Positions 42,860 to 51,064 of a stretch of 64,000 bases of DNA are shown in pieces. The stretch's first letter is position 1; the number at the start of each line of letters is the position of its first letter. Made by a program: the position numbers and the translations under genes. The notes under the pieces were generated by a model. That model was not told where the DNA came from, made no database searches, and saw only the letters and a program-made list of their open reading frames with translations. Source of the stretch: Butyrivibrio sp. INlla16 (lineage in GTDB: Bacteria; Bacillota; Clostridia; Lachnospirales; Lachnospiraceae); contig NZ_FMYB01000002.1 of NCBI RefSeq assembly GCF_900104155.1, forward strand, positions 154,682 through 218,681, in the 5' to 3' direction.

Positions 42860-45256
42860 ATGAAAACATTTAATTTTAATCCACTTTGTCCGACCGAAAA
42901 CATACTTCTTGGAGCAAGCTATCGCATAAGCATTTTGACGGATAGCTTGCTCCGTCTTGAGTATGAAAAAGACGGACATTTTACAGACAATGCAACGCAG
43001 GTTGTACTTAACAGAGACTTCCCGAAGGCAGAATACGAAGTTCTTGAAGACAACGAAGATAAGCTGATCTTCACAACGAAGAAATTGAAAGTCACCTACG
43101 ACAAAAAGGATTTCACACCAAGAGGTCTTCAGATAGAGCTCCTTGGCACTACGAATTCTGAACGAGAAAATAACGTCATCTGGAATTACGGGGAAAACGG
43201 CAGAAATCTTTTCGGAACCGTGAGAACGTTAGATGAAACCAATGGAGTGGTTCTGTATGAAAAGGGCCTTTTTTCAAGAGAAGGCTACGCCTGGTTCGAT
43301 GACGGCGAAAGCTGCGAACTGTCCGGCGAGGACATTTTCGACAGAGAGCATCCGGAGAAGGATGTCTACTTCTGGGGCTACGGCACGAGATTCAAGAAAG
43401 CTCTGAAGGACTTCTATCACCTTTGTGGAAAGGCGCCCATGATCCCCAGATATGCGCTTGGAAACTGGTGGAGCAAATACGAGAAGTATACGGAGCAGAG
43501 CTACCTGGATCTCATGGATAAGTTCGATGAGGAGAACGTTCCGATCACAGTGGCCGTAATCGACATGGACTGGCATCTAACCGAGATTGATCCTAAGTAC
43601 GGAACCGGCTGGACGGGCTACACCTGGAACAAGGAGTACTTCCCGGATTACAGGAGATTCCTGTCAGAACTTCACAGAAGAGGAAAAGCTGTTACCTTAA
43701 ACTTACATCCCGCGGATGGAATAAGAGCTTTCGAGTCGATGTACGAGAAGGTGGCAACTCGCATGGGCATTGATCCGGAATCAGAAAAACCGGTGGAGTT
43801 TGATCTAATGAACAAGGACTTCGTGGACGCCTATTTTGAGGATGTTATGCAGCCCTATGAAGAGGACGGCGTGGACTTCTGGTGGATTGACTGGCAGCAG
43901 GGTACCAAGGCTAAGTCGGGAAGTGTGGATCCTTTGTGGATTCTCAATCACTACCATTATCTTGATCAGCTCCGCAGAGATAAAAGAGCAATGATATTTT
44001 CGCGCTTTGCGGGAATCGGAAGCCACAGATATCCCATAGGATTCTCGGGAGATACCTGCGCAACCTGGGTCAGCCTTGATATTCAGCCGTTTTTCACATC
44101 GACTGCTTCAAACGTGGGCTATGGCTGGTGGAGTCATGATATAGGCGGACACATGCACGGCGAGGAGGACACGGAAAGGACCTGCAGATGGATTCAGTTC
44201 GGAGTCTTTTCACCAATAATGAGACTTCACAGCTCATGTAATCCGTTCTTCTTCAAGGAGCCCTGGAATCTTCCTCAGCCCATGAGGAGCGTAGTCGGGG
44301 ACTTCATGAGACTAAGGCACAGGATGATTCCGTATCTTTATACGGCGAACTACAACGCATATAAAAATGACGAACCGCTGATGCAGCCACTTTACTACGG
44401 AAGTCCTGAGAATGATAAGGCTTATCGTTCCAGAAATGGTTACTATTTTGGAAGTGAGCTGGCTGTTTATCCCGTCACGAGTCCACTTGACGACGAGCTT
44501 CAGATGGCTGAGGTTCTTGCCTTTATTCCTGAGGGAAGATGGATTGATATATTTAATGGTAATGTCTACGAAGGTGACAAGCTAAGAAAGCTCTACAGAC
44601 CTATCGAGCAGATTCCGGTTCTTGTTAAGGCAGGTGGTGTTGTTCCGATGGCGGATGAGATCACTTCGGATGTAAATGAGCTTCCAGGTAAGCTTAGAAT
44701 TTACCTTGGAGTCGGCGTAGACGGAAGCTATACACTTTTTGAAGATGATGGACTCACTAACGGATACATGAAGGATGAGGGTGTTTTCACAAAGATAACT
44801 CAGACCTATGACCATGAAAAGAGAGAGCTCTGCGTTGAAATCAGCGGAGCTGAAGGGATGACAAGCCTCCTTCCCGGGCAGAGAGAATTTACGCTTGTGC
44901 TCTGCGGGGTAGAGGATGGCGTAACGCTTGAAAGCTCTGAAGAGAATAGTGGAAGAGTAGGAAGTGATGGGCAGCAGACTGTGGACTATGATGAAGACAG
45001 CAAGCAGGCGATTGTTTCGCTCGGAAAAGTCGCTGCCAAAGAGGGCACAAAGCTTGTTCTGAAAAATGTTGCGTTAAGCTCCAACGCCAGAGAAAAAGAA
45101 GTGTTTAAGCTTCTTAAGAGATGCAAGTTCAGCTATGACATGAAGCAGCGAATCTACGACAGCTTCATGCAGGGCGGCCTTAGATCCGAGGAAGAGATAA
45201 GAAATCTTGATATCTCTGAAAAGATGAAGGATGCACTTATAGAGATAATTGTTTAA
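42860..45256 (+). CDS. Glycoside hydrolase family 31 (alpha-glucosidase/alpha-xylosidase-like)
   Basis: A 798-residue cytoplasmic enzyme with no signal peptide. An N-terminal beta-sandwich (1-about 190) precedes the catalytic barrel with nucleophile Asp344 (FWWIDWQ) and acid/base Asp398 (FSGDT). Further GH31 landmarks are VAVIDMDWHL near residue 235, WWSHDIGGHM, and RLHSSCNPF. C-terminal beta domains and a helical tail of about 45 residues (from 755) follow. It would hydrolyse alpha-linked glucosyl or xylosyl oligosaccharides delivered by the adjacent importer. The exact linkage cannot be read from sequence. A 22-bp tandem duplication spans its stop codon. Confidence 0.93.
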   Translation: MKTFNFNPLCPTENILLGASYRISILTDSLLRLEYEKDGHFTDNATQVVLNRDFPKAEYEVLEDNEDKLIFTTKKLKVTYDKKDFTPRGLQIELLGTTNSERENNVIWNYGENGRNLFGTVRTLDETNGVVLYEKGLFSREGYAWFDDGESCELSGEDIFDREHPEKDVYFWGYGTRFKKALKDFYHLCGKAPMIPRYALGNWWSKYEKYTEQSYLDLMDKFDEENVPITVAVIDMDWHLTEIDPKYGTGWTGYTWNKEYFPDYRRFLSELHRRGKAVTLNLHPADGIRAFESMYEKVATRMGIDPESEKPVEFDLMNKDFVDAYFEDVMQPYEEDGVDFWWIDWQQGTKAKSGSVDPLWILNHYHYLDQLRRDKRAMIFSRFAGIGSHRYPIGFSGDTCATWVSLDIQPFFTSTASNVGYGWWSHDIGGHMHGEEDTERTCRWIQFGVFSPIMRLHSSCNPFFFKEPWNLPQPMRSVVGDFMRLRHRMIPYLYTANYNAYKNDEPLMQPLYYGSPENDKAYRSRNGYYFGSELAVYPVTSPLDDELQMAEVLAFIPEGRWIDIFNGNVYEGDKLRKLYRPIEQIPVLVKAGGVVPMADEITSDVNELPGKLRIYLGVGVDGSYTLFEDDGLTNGYMKDEGVFTKITQTYDHEKRELCVEISGAEGMTSLLPGQREFTLVLCGVEDGVTLESSEENSGRVGSDGQQTVDYDEDSKQAIVSLGKVAAKEGTKLVLKNVALSSNAREKEVFKLLKRCKFSYDMKQRIYDSFMQGGLRSEEEIRNLDISEKMKDALIEIIV

Positions 45257-45283
45257 GGTATTTATAGAGATAATTGTTTAAGG
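45237..45283 (+). repeat. 25-bp-period tandem duplication at the GH31 stop
   Basis: The 22-base segment at 45237-45258, which includes the GH31 stop codon, is repeated at 45262-45283 with a 25-bp period, and a further ACTTATAG fragment follows at 45286. This looks like slippage duplication of the gene end and has no effect on the protein. Confidence 0.75.
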
Positions 45284-45378
45284 CACTTATAGGAGAAGAT
45301 TTGTTGTAGTAGAGGTCAAATATAATATAGGTCAAATATAACAGATGGCCTTACAAGATAAGAAAAAAATGTAGGATA

Positions 45379-45724
45379 CAACAAATCAAGTTTCATGTAG
45401 GGCGTTTGTTGCATGATATTTTTATGTATGCAATAAATCTAATTGAATTGATGAGATTTGTTGTTTGGGATTTTTTGTTGAACAACAAAAGAATAATAAA
45501 ATGTCTGTTTTGTTGTCTGGGAATTTTAGGTAAACAATAAAAGTGCAAAAAGTTAGCTGATTTGTTGTGAGGATAATTTCAGAAGACAACAAATATAGCA
45601 GAATTCACAGGATTTGTTGCAAGGATTAATTCTACGTACAATAAAATAAAAAGATTCCCAAGAATTTGTTGCAATACAATGCATCCCCAAACAACAAAAA
45701 TAGTAGATCATGTAGAATTTATTG
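45379..45724. repeat. Alternating-arm array C (52-bp period), arm CAACAAAT
   Basis: Left arms (CAACAAAT, CAATAAAT, CAACAAAA, CAATAAAA variants) start at 45379, 45431, 45483, 45535, 45587, 45639 and 45692. Right arms (ATTTGTTG and variants) start at 45404, 45456, 45508, 45560, 45612, 45664 and 45717. The period is 52 bp, with one 53. There are always 17 bases between the arms of a unit. A lone right arm lies at 45299. Arm sequence and internal spacing match array A, 28 kb away, while the variable segments are unrelated. It fills the 527-bp gap between the GH31 gene and the convergent CPBP gene. Confidence 0.92.
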
Positions 45725-45750
45725 TATAGATATGTAATAGACATGTTTTA

Positions 45751-45775
45751 AGGCCGCTGCAAAACGCAGCGGCCT
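45751..45775 (-). terminator. Hairpin at the end of the first CPBP gene
   Basis: AGGCCGCTGC (45751-45760), loop AAAAC, GCAGCGGCCT (45766-45775): a 10-bp perfect stem 8 bp beyond the minus-strand CPBP stop. The T tract on the minus strand is poor, so termination may be partial. It may also protect the 3' end. Confidence 0.7.
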
Positions 45776-45783
45776 CAATATTA

Positions 45784-46653
45784 TTATGCAGAAATCTCTG
45801 TAGCTTCAACCTGCTCATCCTTTACAGCAAGCTTTTTGTAAGTGAAAACAGTAAGTGCCATAAATATTGCACAAACAACTACAGCTTCAACCATGCTGAG
45901 AGGTCTTCCGAGAACAGAAGGAACTACGATAGCAACTGTATTGTTGATAATGTGAATAACAATTGCAGGAATTACTGAATTAAACTTATAACCAACGAAA
46001 GCAAGTGCAAGGCCGATGGGAAGTGCATATAAGCTCTGCATGGGATTCATGTGCATGATAGCGAACATAAGCGCAGAGAGGATGACACATCCTACAATTG
46101 CAAAGGCCTTTTTGGAACTCTTAAGCATCACTCCTCTGAAGGCCAATTCCTCGGCGATAGGTGCAAACAGTGCGACTGTGAGTACTGCTACAATTTGATT
46201 TCCGCCTGTTACAAGACCCATAAGCTGGCTGAATAACTCAGAACTTCCGGGAATAAGAACTGTAGTAATTTTGGAAATGATTAAATCAAATGTATAGAAA
46301 CCAAGTGAGATGCATACAAGGAATGCGATAGCATTTACATTTGAGATCTTTTTAAGACCTGACTCATAGGTTCCAAGCTTTTGATCTTTCTTTACGGATC
46401 CGAGGTAATACCAGAGACCGAATACTACGATGCATGCAATCTCGCCAACGAACTGTAATACTGTTAAGATTCCGGAAATGTATTCCATGTATTCTTCATT
46501 AGTTGCAAAGGCTTCGCCGGTCTGTGCATAATGTAATGCAGATGCTCCAACAGTTCCGACAGCACCTATAATTGCCTGGATTCCCAGGAACAGCAGCATA
46601 ATTCCGATTGCTGCAAATATTGCTTTAGCTTTACTACCTTTTGTTGTTTTCAT
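45784..46653 (-). CDS. CPBP-family intramembrane metalloprotease
   Basis: A 289-residue protein with about eight membrane helices. The CPBP (Abi) catalytic motifs are intact: APIAEELAFRG (Glu-Glu-x3-Arg), FAIMHMNPMQS (His) and IVIHIINN (His-x3-Asn). The family includes CAAX-type proteases and bacteriocin self-immunity proteins. It has a degenerate paralogue 200 bp upstream. A 27-bp operator-like segment at 46793 matches the one in front of the nearby response regulator operon, so the OmpR-type regulator probably controls it. Substrate unknown. Confidence 0.9.
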   Translation of the reverse strand: MKTTKGSKAKAIFAAIGIMLLFLGIQAIIGAVGTVGASALHYAQTGEAFATNEEYMEYISGILTVLQFVGEIACIVVFGLWYYLGSVKKDQKLGTYESGLKKISNVNAIAFLVCISLGFYTFDLIISKITTVLIPGSSELFSQLMGLVTGGNQIVAVLTVALFAPIAEELAFRGVMLKSSKKAFAIVGCVILSALMFAIMHMNPMQSLYALPIGLALAFVGYKFNSVIPAIVIHIINNTVAIVVPSVLGRPLSMVEAVVVCAIFMALTVFTYKKLAVKDEQVEATEISA

Positions 46654-46792
46654 ACTCTTTCTCCTTTTCCATATAAAAATATTGTTTCAAAAAATACATA
46701 AAAAAACTTCAATCGTACGGGCGATTCCGTATCGCGTTTTCTGTCGTTCCCTTGCCCGATGAAAACATGATAATTCGGAATCATTTCCGCAG

Positions 46793-46820
46793 ATTGAAGT
46801 AAATCTTAACGTAACCTTAT
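46793..46820 (-). promoter_or_regulatory. OmpR-type operator ahead of the first CPBP gene
   Basis: 27 bp (46793-46819) match 49546-49572 with only two differences. On the minus strand the core is two TTAAG-like half-sites 11 bp apart (CTTAAC at 46805 and CTTAT at 46816 on the plus strand), the spacing used by OmpR/PhoB-family dimers. It lies about 140 bp upstream of the CPBP start. The intervening leader contains no recognised gene. Confidence 0.7.
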
Positions 46821-46852
46821 TTTTACATTATTTGTTTATTTATCAGATAATT

Positions 46853-47710
46853 CTATTCGCTTTGAGAAGGAATATCTGACTCATCCTTATGTGAAAAAGG
46901 CAATCTTCTGTAAAAGAAAATTGAAAGCCCAAGGAATATTACAACAAAGCATGCACTTATAGCAGGAGGAAGCTCCTTTTTTAGGATTTCATTCAGTATT
47001 ACCGCGCCTGCATTGTTTATAATACCTATCATCATACCGGGGATTGCCGAACTGAATTTGTAGGAAACAAACATCATAACAAGGCTAAAGGGAATTCCAT
47101 ATATCGATTGCACAGGGTTGAGCATTATAATTGCAAGCAGTATGGAAGGTATGATTATGCATCCGGCTATTCCAAAAGTTTTCTTTAAATTCTGCATCAT
47201 AATGCCCGGGAAGGCAAACGCAGTTCCCATAGAGGATAATAAAATCATTGAAATCAGATTTATGGGGGTTGGGTCAGAAACACCTGCCATTATACGGTAG
47301 AAATATTCACCGCTTTCGGGAGAAAGCATCATTACCAGATCAGCAACATGTCTGTCAAAAAGACCGATTGTAAGCGCTGAAAAAACAATAAAACCTATGG
47401 CATTGATATTGCAGATTTTATCAAGGCAAGGCACATAAGTTCCGGCAAGTTGATCTTTTTTTACATATCCCAGATAGTACCAAATTCCAAAAAGAATTGT
47501 ACCTATCAGATTGGAAACAAATACCATTATTGGCTGATATGACATCACAAAAGCAGTCAGGGCTTCATTATCCATACTCTCACGTGGGACAGAAACGGAG
47601 ATAATTATACTGGCAATTATTGATACCACCAATTGAATCAACAGATAAAGGAGCGCTATACCTACTGCTCCAAATACTGTTTTTACCTTGTTTTCCTTTT
47701 TTGTTTCCAT
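46853..47710 (-). CDS. CPBP-family protein lacking all catalytic residues
   Basis: A 285-residue polytopic membrane protein that aligns end to end with the CPBP protease at 45784. Shared landmarks include GIWYYLGYVKKDQLAGTY, ICNINAIGF, LNPVQSIYGIP and GIINN. Every catalytic position is changed: EELAFRG becomes TAFAFPG (both Glu and the Arg lost), the His of AIMHMNP is Met (AIIMLNP), and the second His (VIHIINN) is Gly (MIGIINN). The reading frame is intact and it is the third gene of an operon with the response regulator and kinase, so it is likely a maintained pseudoenzyme, perhaps a sensor, anti-protease or immunity partner. Confidence 0.85.
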   Translation of the reverse strand: METKKENKVKTVFGAVGIALLYLLIQLVVSIIASIIISVSVPRESMDNEALTAFVMSYQPIMVFVSNLIGTILFGIWYYLGYVKKDQLAGTYVPCLDKICNINAIGFIVFSALTIGLFDRHVADLVMMLSPESGEYFYRIMAGVSDPTPINLISMILLSSMGTAFAFPGIMMQNLKKTFGIAGCIIIPSILLAIIMLNPVQSIYGIPFSLVMMFVSYKFSSAIPGMMIGIINNAGAVILNEILKKELPPAISACFVVIFLGLSIFFYRRLPFSHKDESDIPSQSE

Positions 47711-47717
47711 AATTCTT

Positions 47718-48791
47718 TTACCTCTCTAAATCCTTTTCCAAGGGTAAAGTTACTACAAAGCTTTTGTAGCCATCATCCGTGTTTTCAATGTATTCAAGAC
47801 TTCCGCCATGAAGCTCGGCAATTCTTTTTGCTACTGATAATCCGAGTCCGCTGCCACCGCTTTTCCCCTTCTTGTAGGGTTCAAAGATATGGTCCTTTAA
47901 GTCATCCTGCAGAAACGGACCATTATCTGAAAAGCTGATAACAACATCGTTTTCTTCCTTTACCGATATCTTAAGGGTAGTATTCTCAGGGTTGTGTCTG
48001 ATGGCGTTATTTATCAGATTTGTAAAGATACGTTTCATCTGTTCTGTGTCATAGCTGCAGATAACCTTGTCCGGAATATCGGGCTCAAGAATGATTTTTC
48101 TGTCCTCAAATCTGTAGAACATATCTGCAAGAATCCCGCGAAGGAGCCCTGAGATATTGCCTTCTTCGGGAAAAATCTTATAGTCGGTACTTCCGTATTT
48201 TGCGTACTCAAGCATGTCCTCCAATTGGACATTGGCTGCCTTTATTTGCTGCTCGATGATAGTCAGATAATGGTTTCGCTCATCCTCTGGAATATCCTTT
48301 TCCTTGAGGAGCCTGGCATAGCCCATTACCATAGTCATGGGAGTCTTCAGATCGTGAGCGATACCTGCATATAACTGCCTGTTTTGTTCCTCGTTTTGCT
48401 CTCTGATGTTCTGAGCCTCTTTTAATTTCAAAACCATATGATTGAAGGCTTCTTCCATCTCCGCAAATTCGAAGCTGTCCTTTACTTCCATCTGAACATC
48501 GAGATTCCCTGAACTTACCAGATTCATGTTGTCCGCAATTTTGCTGGCGGGATCCGAAATGTTTTTCTCCAGAATATTGGAGAGAAACCAGAAGAGAAGA
48601 TAGGTCACAATCATACTGGCTAGAGTGATCTGAGTACTCAGATCATTAGGAACTCCCTGGTTATCGTATATATTGTTTATGACCCCTGTCAGGAAATCCT
48701 TGATCTTATCCAGAAATAATATAAGTAAAAAAACGTAAGCCAGAATAAGTATCAGAAATGTTTGCAGCTTTCTTTTGTATTTCAGTCTCAT
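47718..48791 (-). CDS. Membrane sensor histidine kinase
   Basis: A 357-residue kinase with two membrane helices (about 10-30 and 55-78) and only a short external loop of roughly 25 residues, typical of kinases that sense cell-envelope stress within the membrane. HAMP follows, then phosphoacceptor His in GIAHDLKTPMT, N-box NLINNAIRHNPENT, and G-box motifs DNGPFL and SGGSGLGLSVAK. The start overlaps the response regulator stop by 4 bp. With the CPBP-like gene 7 bp downstream it forms a three-gene operon. Confidence 0.93.
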   Translation of the reverse strand: MRLKYKRKLQTFLILILAYVFLLILFLDKIKDFLTGVINNIYDNQGVPNDLSTQITLASMIVTYLLFWFLSNILEKNISDPASKIADNMNLVSSGNLDVQMEVKDSFEFAEMEEAFNHMVLKLKEAQNIREQNEEQNRQLYAGIAHDLKTPMTMVMGYARLLKEKDIPEDERNHYLTIIEQQIKAANVQLEDMLEYAKYGSTDYKIFPEEGNISGLLRGILADMFYRFEDRKIILEPDIPDKVICSYDTEQMKRIFTNLINNAIRHNPENTTLKISVKEENDVVISFSDNGPFLQDDLKDHIFEPYKKGKSGGSGLGLSVAKRIAELHGGSLEYIENTDDGYKSFVVTLPLEKDLER

Positions 48792-49480
48792 TTTTCTTCC
48801 ATCCGATATCCAAGTCCTCTGATGGTGTGAATATAATCATTTTCCCCGTCAGAGATCTTAGCTCTAAGTTTACTTATGGCGACCATGATGCTGTTATCAT
48901 CCGGGAACTTATCACTGTCCCATGCTGCCTCATATATCTGATCCTTGGTGAGAACCTGCCCGATATTACTCATGAAAAATTCGGTCATCCTGTATTCAAG
49001 AGCTGTAAGCTCCACGGATTCATCATTTTTATAAAGGCGTTTCAGACCGGGATTCAGTCTCAGAGATCCGCAAATAAGCTCTTTTCCTTCCTCCTGACGA
49101 TCGTAGCCGTAGCATCTTCTGAGCGTAGACAGCACTCTTGCAGCAACCTCCATGGGATCGAAGGGCTTTACGATATAATCATCCGCTCCAAGATTAAGGC
49201 CCTTTATTCTGTCAAGAACATCGCCCTTGGCAGTGAGAAACAGAACCGGCACGTTGCTTTCTTTTCTGATCTTCTCAACCAGTTCATAGCCGTCCATAAC
49301 GGGCATCATTATATCTGTGATAACAAGGTCAAACTGTTCTGATTTAAATAAATCAAAAGCTTTGCTGCCATCATATTCTTCCTTTACAGTCATTCCGTGC
49401 ATTTCAAGGCAGACCTTGAGAAGACCTGCGATCTGCGGCTCGTCATCAACGACCAGCACTTTGTACTTTTTATCCGCCAT
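48788..49480 (-). CDS. OmpR-family response regulator
   Basis: A 230-residue regulator. The receiver (1-118) has DD12-13, phosphoacceptor Asp56 (TDIMMP), Thr in LFLTAKG and Lys in YIVKPFDP. The winged-helix DNA-binding domain (about 130-228) ends in IRGLGYRME. The ATG at 49480 follows GGGAG; a longer upstream frame lacks a ribosome binding site. It is similar in plan to VanR-type regulators. Repeated CTTAAC half-sites 11 bp apart lie just upstream of its own gene and ahead of the CPBP protease gene, so it probably autoregulates and controls both CPBP genes. Confidence 0.93.
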   Translation of the reverse strand: MADKKYKVLVVDDEPQIAGLLKVCLEMHGMTVKEEYDGSKAFDLFKSEQFDLVITDIMMPVMDGYELVEKIRKESNVPVLFLTAKGDVLDRIKGLNLGADDYIVKPFDPMEVAARVLSTLRRCYGYDRQEEGKELICGSLRLNPGLKRLYKNDESVELTALEYRMTEFFMSNIGQVLTKDQIYEAAWDSDKFPDDNSIMVAISKLRAKISDGENDYIHTIRGLGYRMEEK

Positions 49481-49545
49481 AATAACTCCCTCTAACCCAC
49501 TTTTTGTTTTTAAAATATAATAGTAAACCACGTTTATTTCTGCAA

Positions 49546-49574
49546 ATTGAAGTGAATCTTAACGCAACCTTAAC
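49546..49574 (-). promoter_or_regulatory. OmpR-type operator ahead of the response regulator operon
   Basis: CTTAAC at 49558-49563 and again at 49569-49574, exactly 11 bp apart, inside a 27-bp segment shared with 46793-46819. It is 66 bp upstream of the regulator start in the divergent region with the potassium transporter. It could therefore act on either gene, though the matching copy is ahead of another minus-strand gene. Confidence 0.72.
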
Positions 49575-49716
49575 ACTCCCTGATATCTTTATACAATCTT
49601 AATACGAGAGAGCAATGTTTAATATAGTCTTATTTGATTCGGAGTTAATATCTAGATAAGTAATAAGACCTCACAGAAATTTTATGTAAAAAACAGAGGT
49701 CAACAGGAGTTTATAT

Positions 49717-51054
49717 ATGACATTAATAAAAAGTGTAAAGGAGAGACTTACTTCCTTTCAGATTATTATTATAGGATTTGCCGGCGTTATTTTGCTGGGT
49801 GCCTTTATGCTTATGCTGCCGATCGCTTCAAGAATTGGAGTGCTTACACCTTTTGATAAGGCTCTTTTTACATCCGTATCAGCAGTTTGTGTAACGGGAC
49901 TTGTTGTAGTTGATACAGCCACCTATTGGTCGTTTTTTGGGCAGCTTGTGATATTGATTCTTATTCAGATCGGAGGGCTGGGGGTTATTACAGTTGCATC
50001 TTTGATGGTGATGCTCGCAGGAAGAAAAATCAGTCTTATGCAGAGACAAACTATGCAGAATGCAATCTCTGCTCCGCAGGTAGGTGGAATTGTAAAGCTT
50101 ACCAGATTTATTTTTAAGATATCTTTCCTGATTGAAATGGCAGGAACAGTTCTTCTGCTTCCGGTATTTGTGCCTGCGTATGGCATAAAAGGAATATGGA
50201 TGTCGCTGTTTCATGCAGTTTCTGCCTTTTGTAATGCCGGCTTCGATCTGATGGGAAATAAAACGGGCGAATTTAGTTCTTTGACATCTTTTTCCGCTAA
50301 CGGATATCTTAGTTTAGTTATTTCAATGCTGATAGTAATAGGTGGTATCGGTTTTGTTACTTGGAAGGATGTTATATCCAAAAAAAATGCTTTTAATGAA
50401 TACAGAATGCAGACAAAGGTGGTTATAGTGACTACCGCGATCCTTATAATTATTCCATCTATCATTTTCTTCTTTACGGAATTTTCAAGTGCTCCTATGG
50501 ATGAGCGCATATATATGTCTGTTTTTCAGGCAATAACGCCCAGAACAGCCGGATTTAACACAGCTGATCTTACTAAAATGACAGATGTGGGGCAGGGGAT
50601 AACAATGATTCTCATGTTGATCGGAGGAGCCCCGGGATCAACTGCCGGAGGCATGAAAACAACTACGGTGGCTATTCTTTATGCCAATGCCATTGCTGTA
50701 TTTGGAAGTAAACCAAATGCAAACATTTTTGGCAGAAGAATTGAGGACTGCATTGTAAAAAGTGCATCTACTATTCTTTTTATGTATGCGACCTTTTCAA
50801 TCGGTGCTGCAACAATTATTAGCATGACAGAAAATCTTCCTATGGAAACCTGCATGTTTGAGGCTTTTTCAGCTATCGGAACAGTAGGCCTCACACTTGG
50901 GGTTACACCGTCACTCTCGTTTTTTTCGCACATTTTGCTGATGTCACTTATGTTTTTTGGGAGAGTCGGGGGGTTGACCATTGTATTTGCCGCCTTTTCA
51001 CACAAGGATAAGAGTATTCTCAGATATCCTACTGAGAACATAATGGCGGGATAA
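49717..51054 (+). CDS. TrkH/KtrB-family potassium channel-like transporter
   Basis: A 445-residue membrane protein with four M1-P-M2 repeats. The selectivity-filter regions are VSAVCVTGL, AVSAFCNAGFDLMGN, AITPRTAGFNTAD and SAIGTVGLTLGVTPS, each with the filter Gly. Length and pattern fit KtrB better than the longer TrkH. It mediates potassium uptake driven by sodium or proton gradients. The regulatory TrkA/KtrA subunit follows 10 bp later. The gene diverges from the OmpR-type operon. Confidence 0.92.
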   Translation: MTLIKSVKERLTSFQIIIIGFAGVILLGAFMLMLPIASRIGVLTPFDKALFTSVSAVCVTGLVVVDTATYWSFFGQLVILILIQIGGLGVITVASLMVMLAGRKISLMQRQTMQNAISAPQVGGIVKLTRFIFKISFLIEMAGTVLLLPVFVPAYGIKGIWMSLFHAVSAFCNAGFDLMGNKTGEFSSLTSFSANGYLSLVISMLIVIGGIGFVTWKDVISKKNAFNEYRMQTKVVIVTTAILIIIPSIIFFFTEFSSAPMDERIYMSVFQAITPRTAGFNTADLTKMTDVGQGITMILMLIGGAPGSTAGGMKTTTVAILYANAIAVFGSKPNANIFGRRIEDCIVKSASTILFMYATFSIGAATIISMTENLPMETCMFEAFSAIGTVGLTLGVTPSLSFFSHILLMSLMFFGRVGGLTIVFAAFSHKDKSILRYPTENIMAG

Positions 51055-51064
51055 GGAGTAAGAA

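Noticed and set aside
45299..45306. A first, eighth unit of array C
   Set aside because: A lone ATTTGTTG is two periods plus 1 bp upstream of the first right arm, but its left arm and the unit in between are missing, so it was left out of the array limits.
17233..45724. Arrays A, B and C as CRISPR arrays
   Set aside because: The repeated parts are only 7-9 bp and alternate in orientation, with variable DNA on both sides of each arm. No direct repeat of 23-40 bp exists and no cas gene is in the window.
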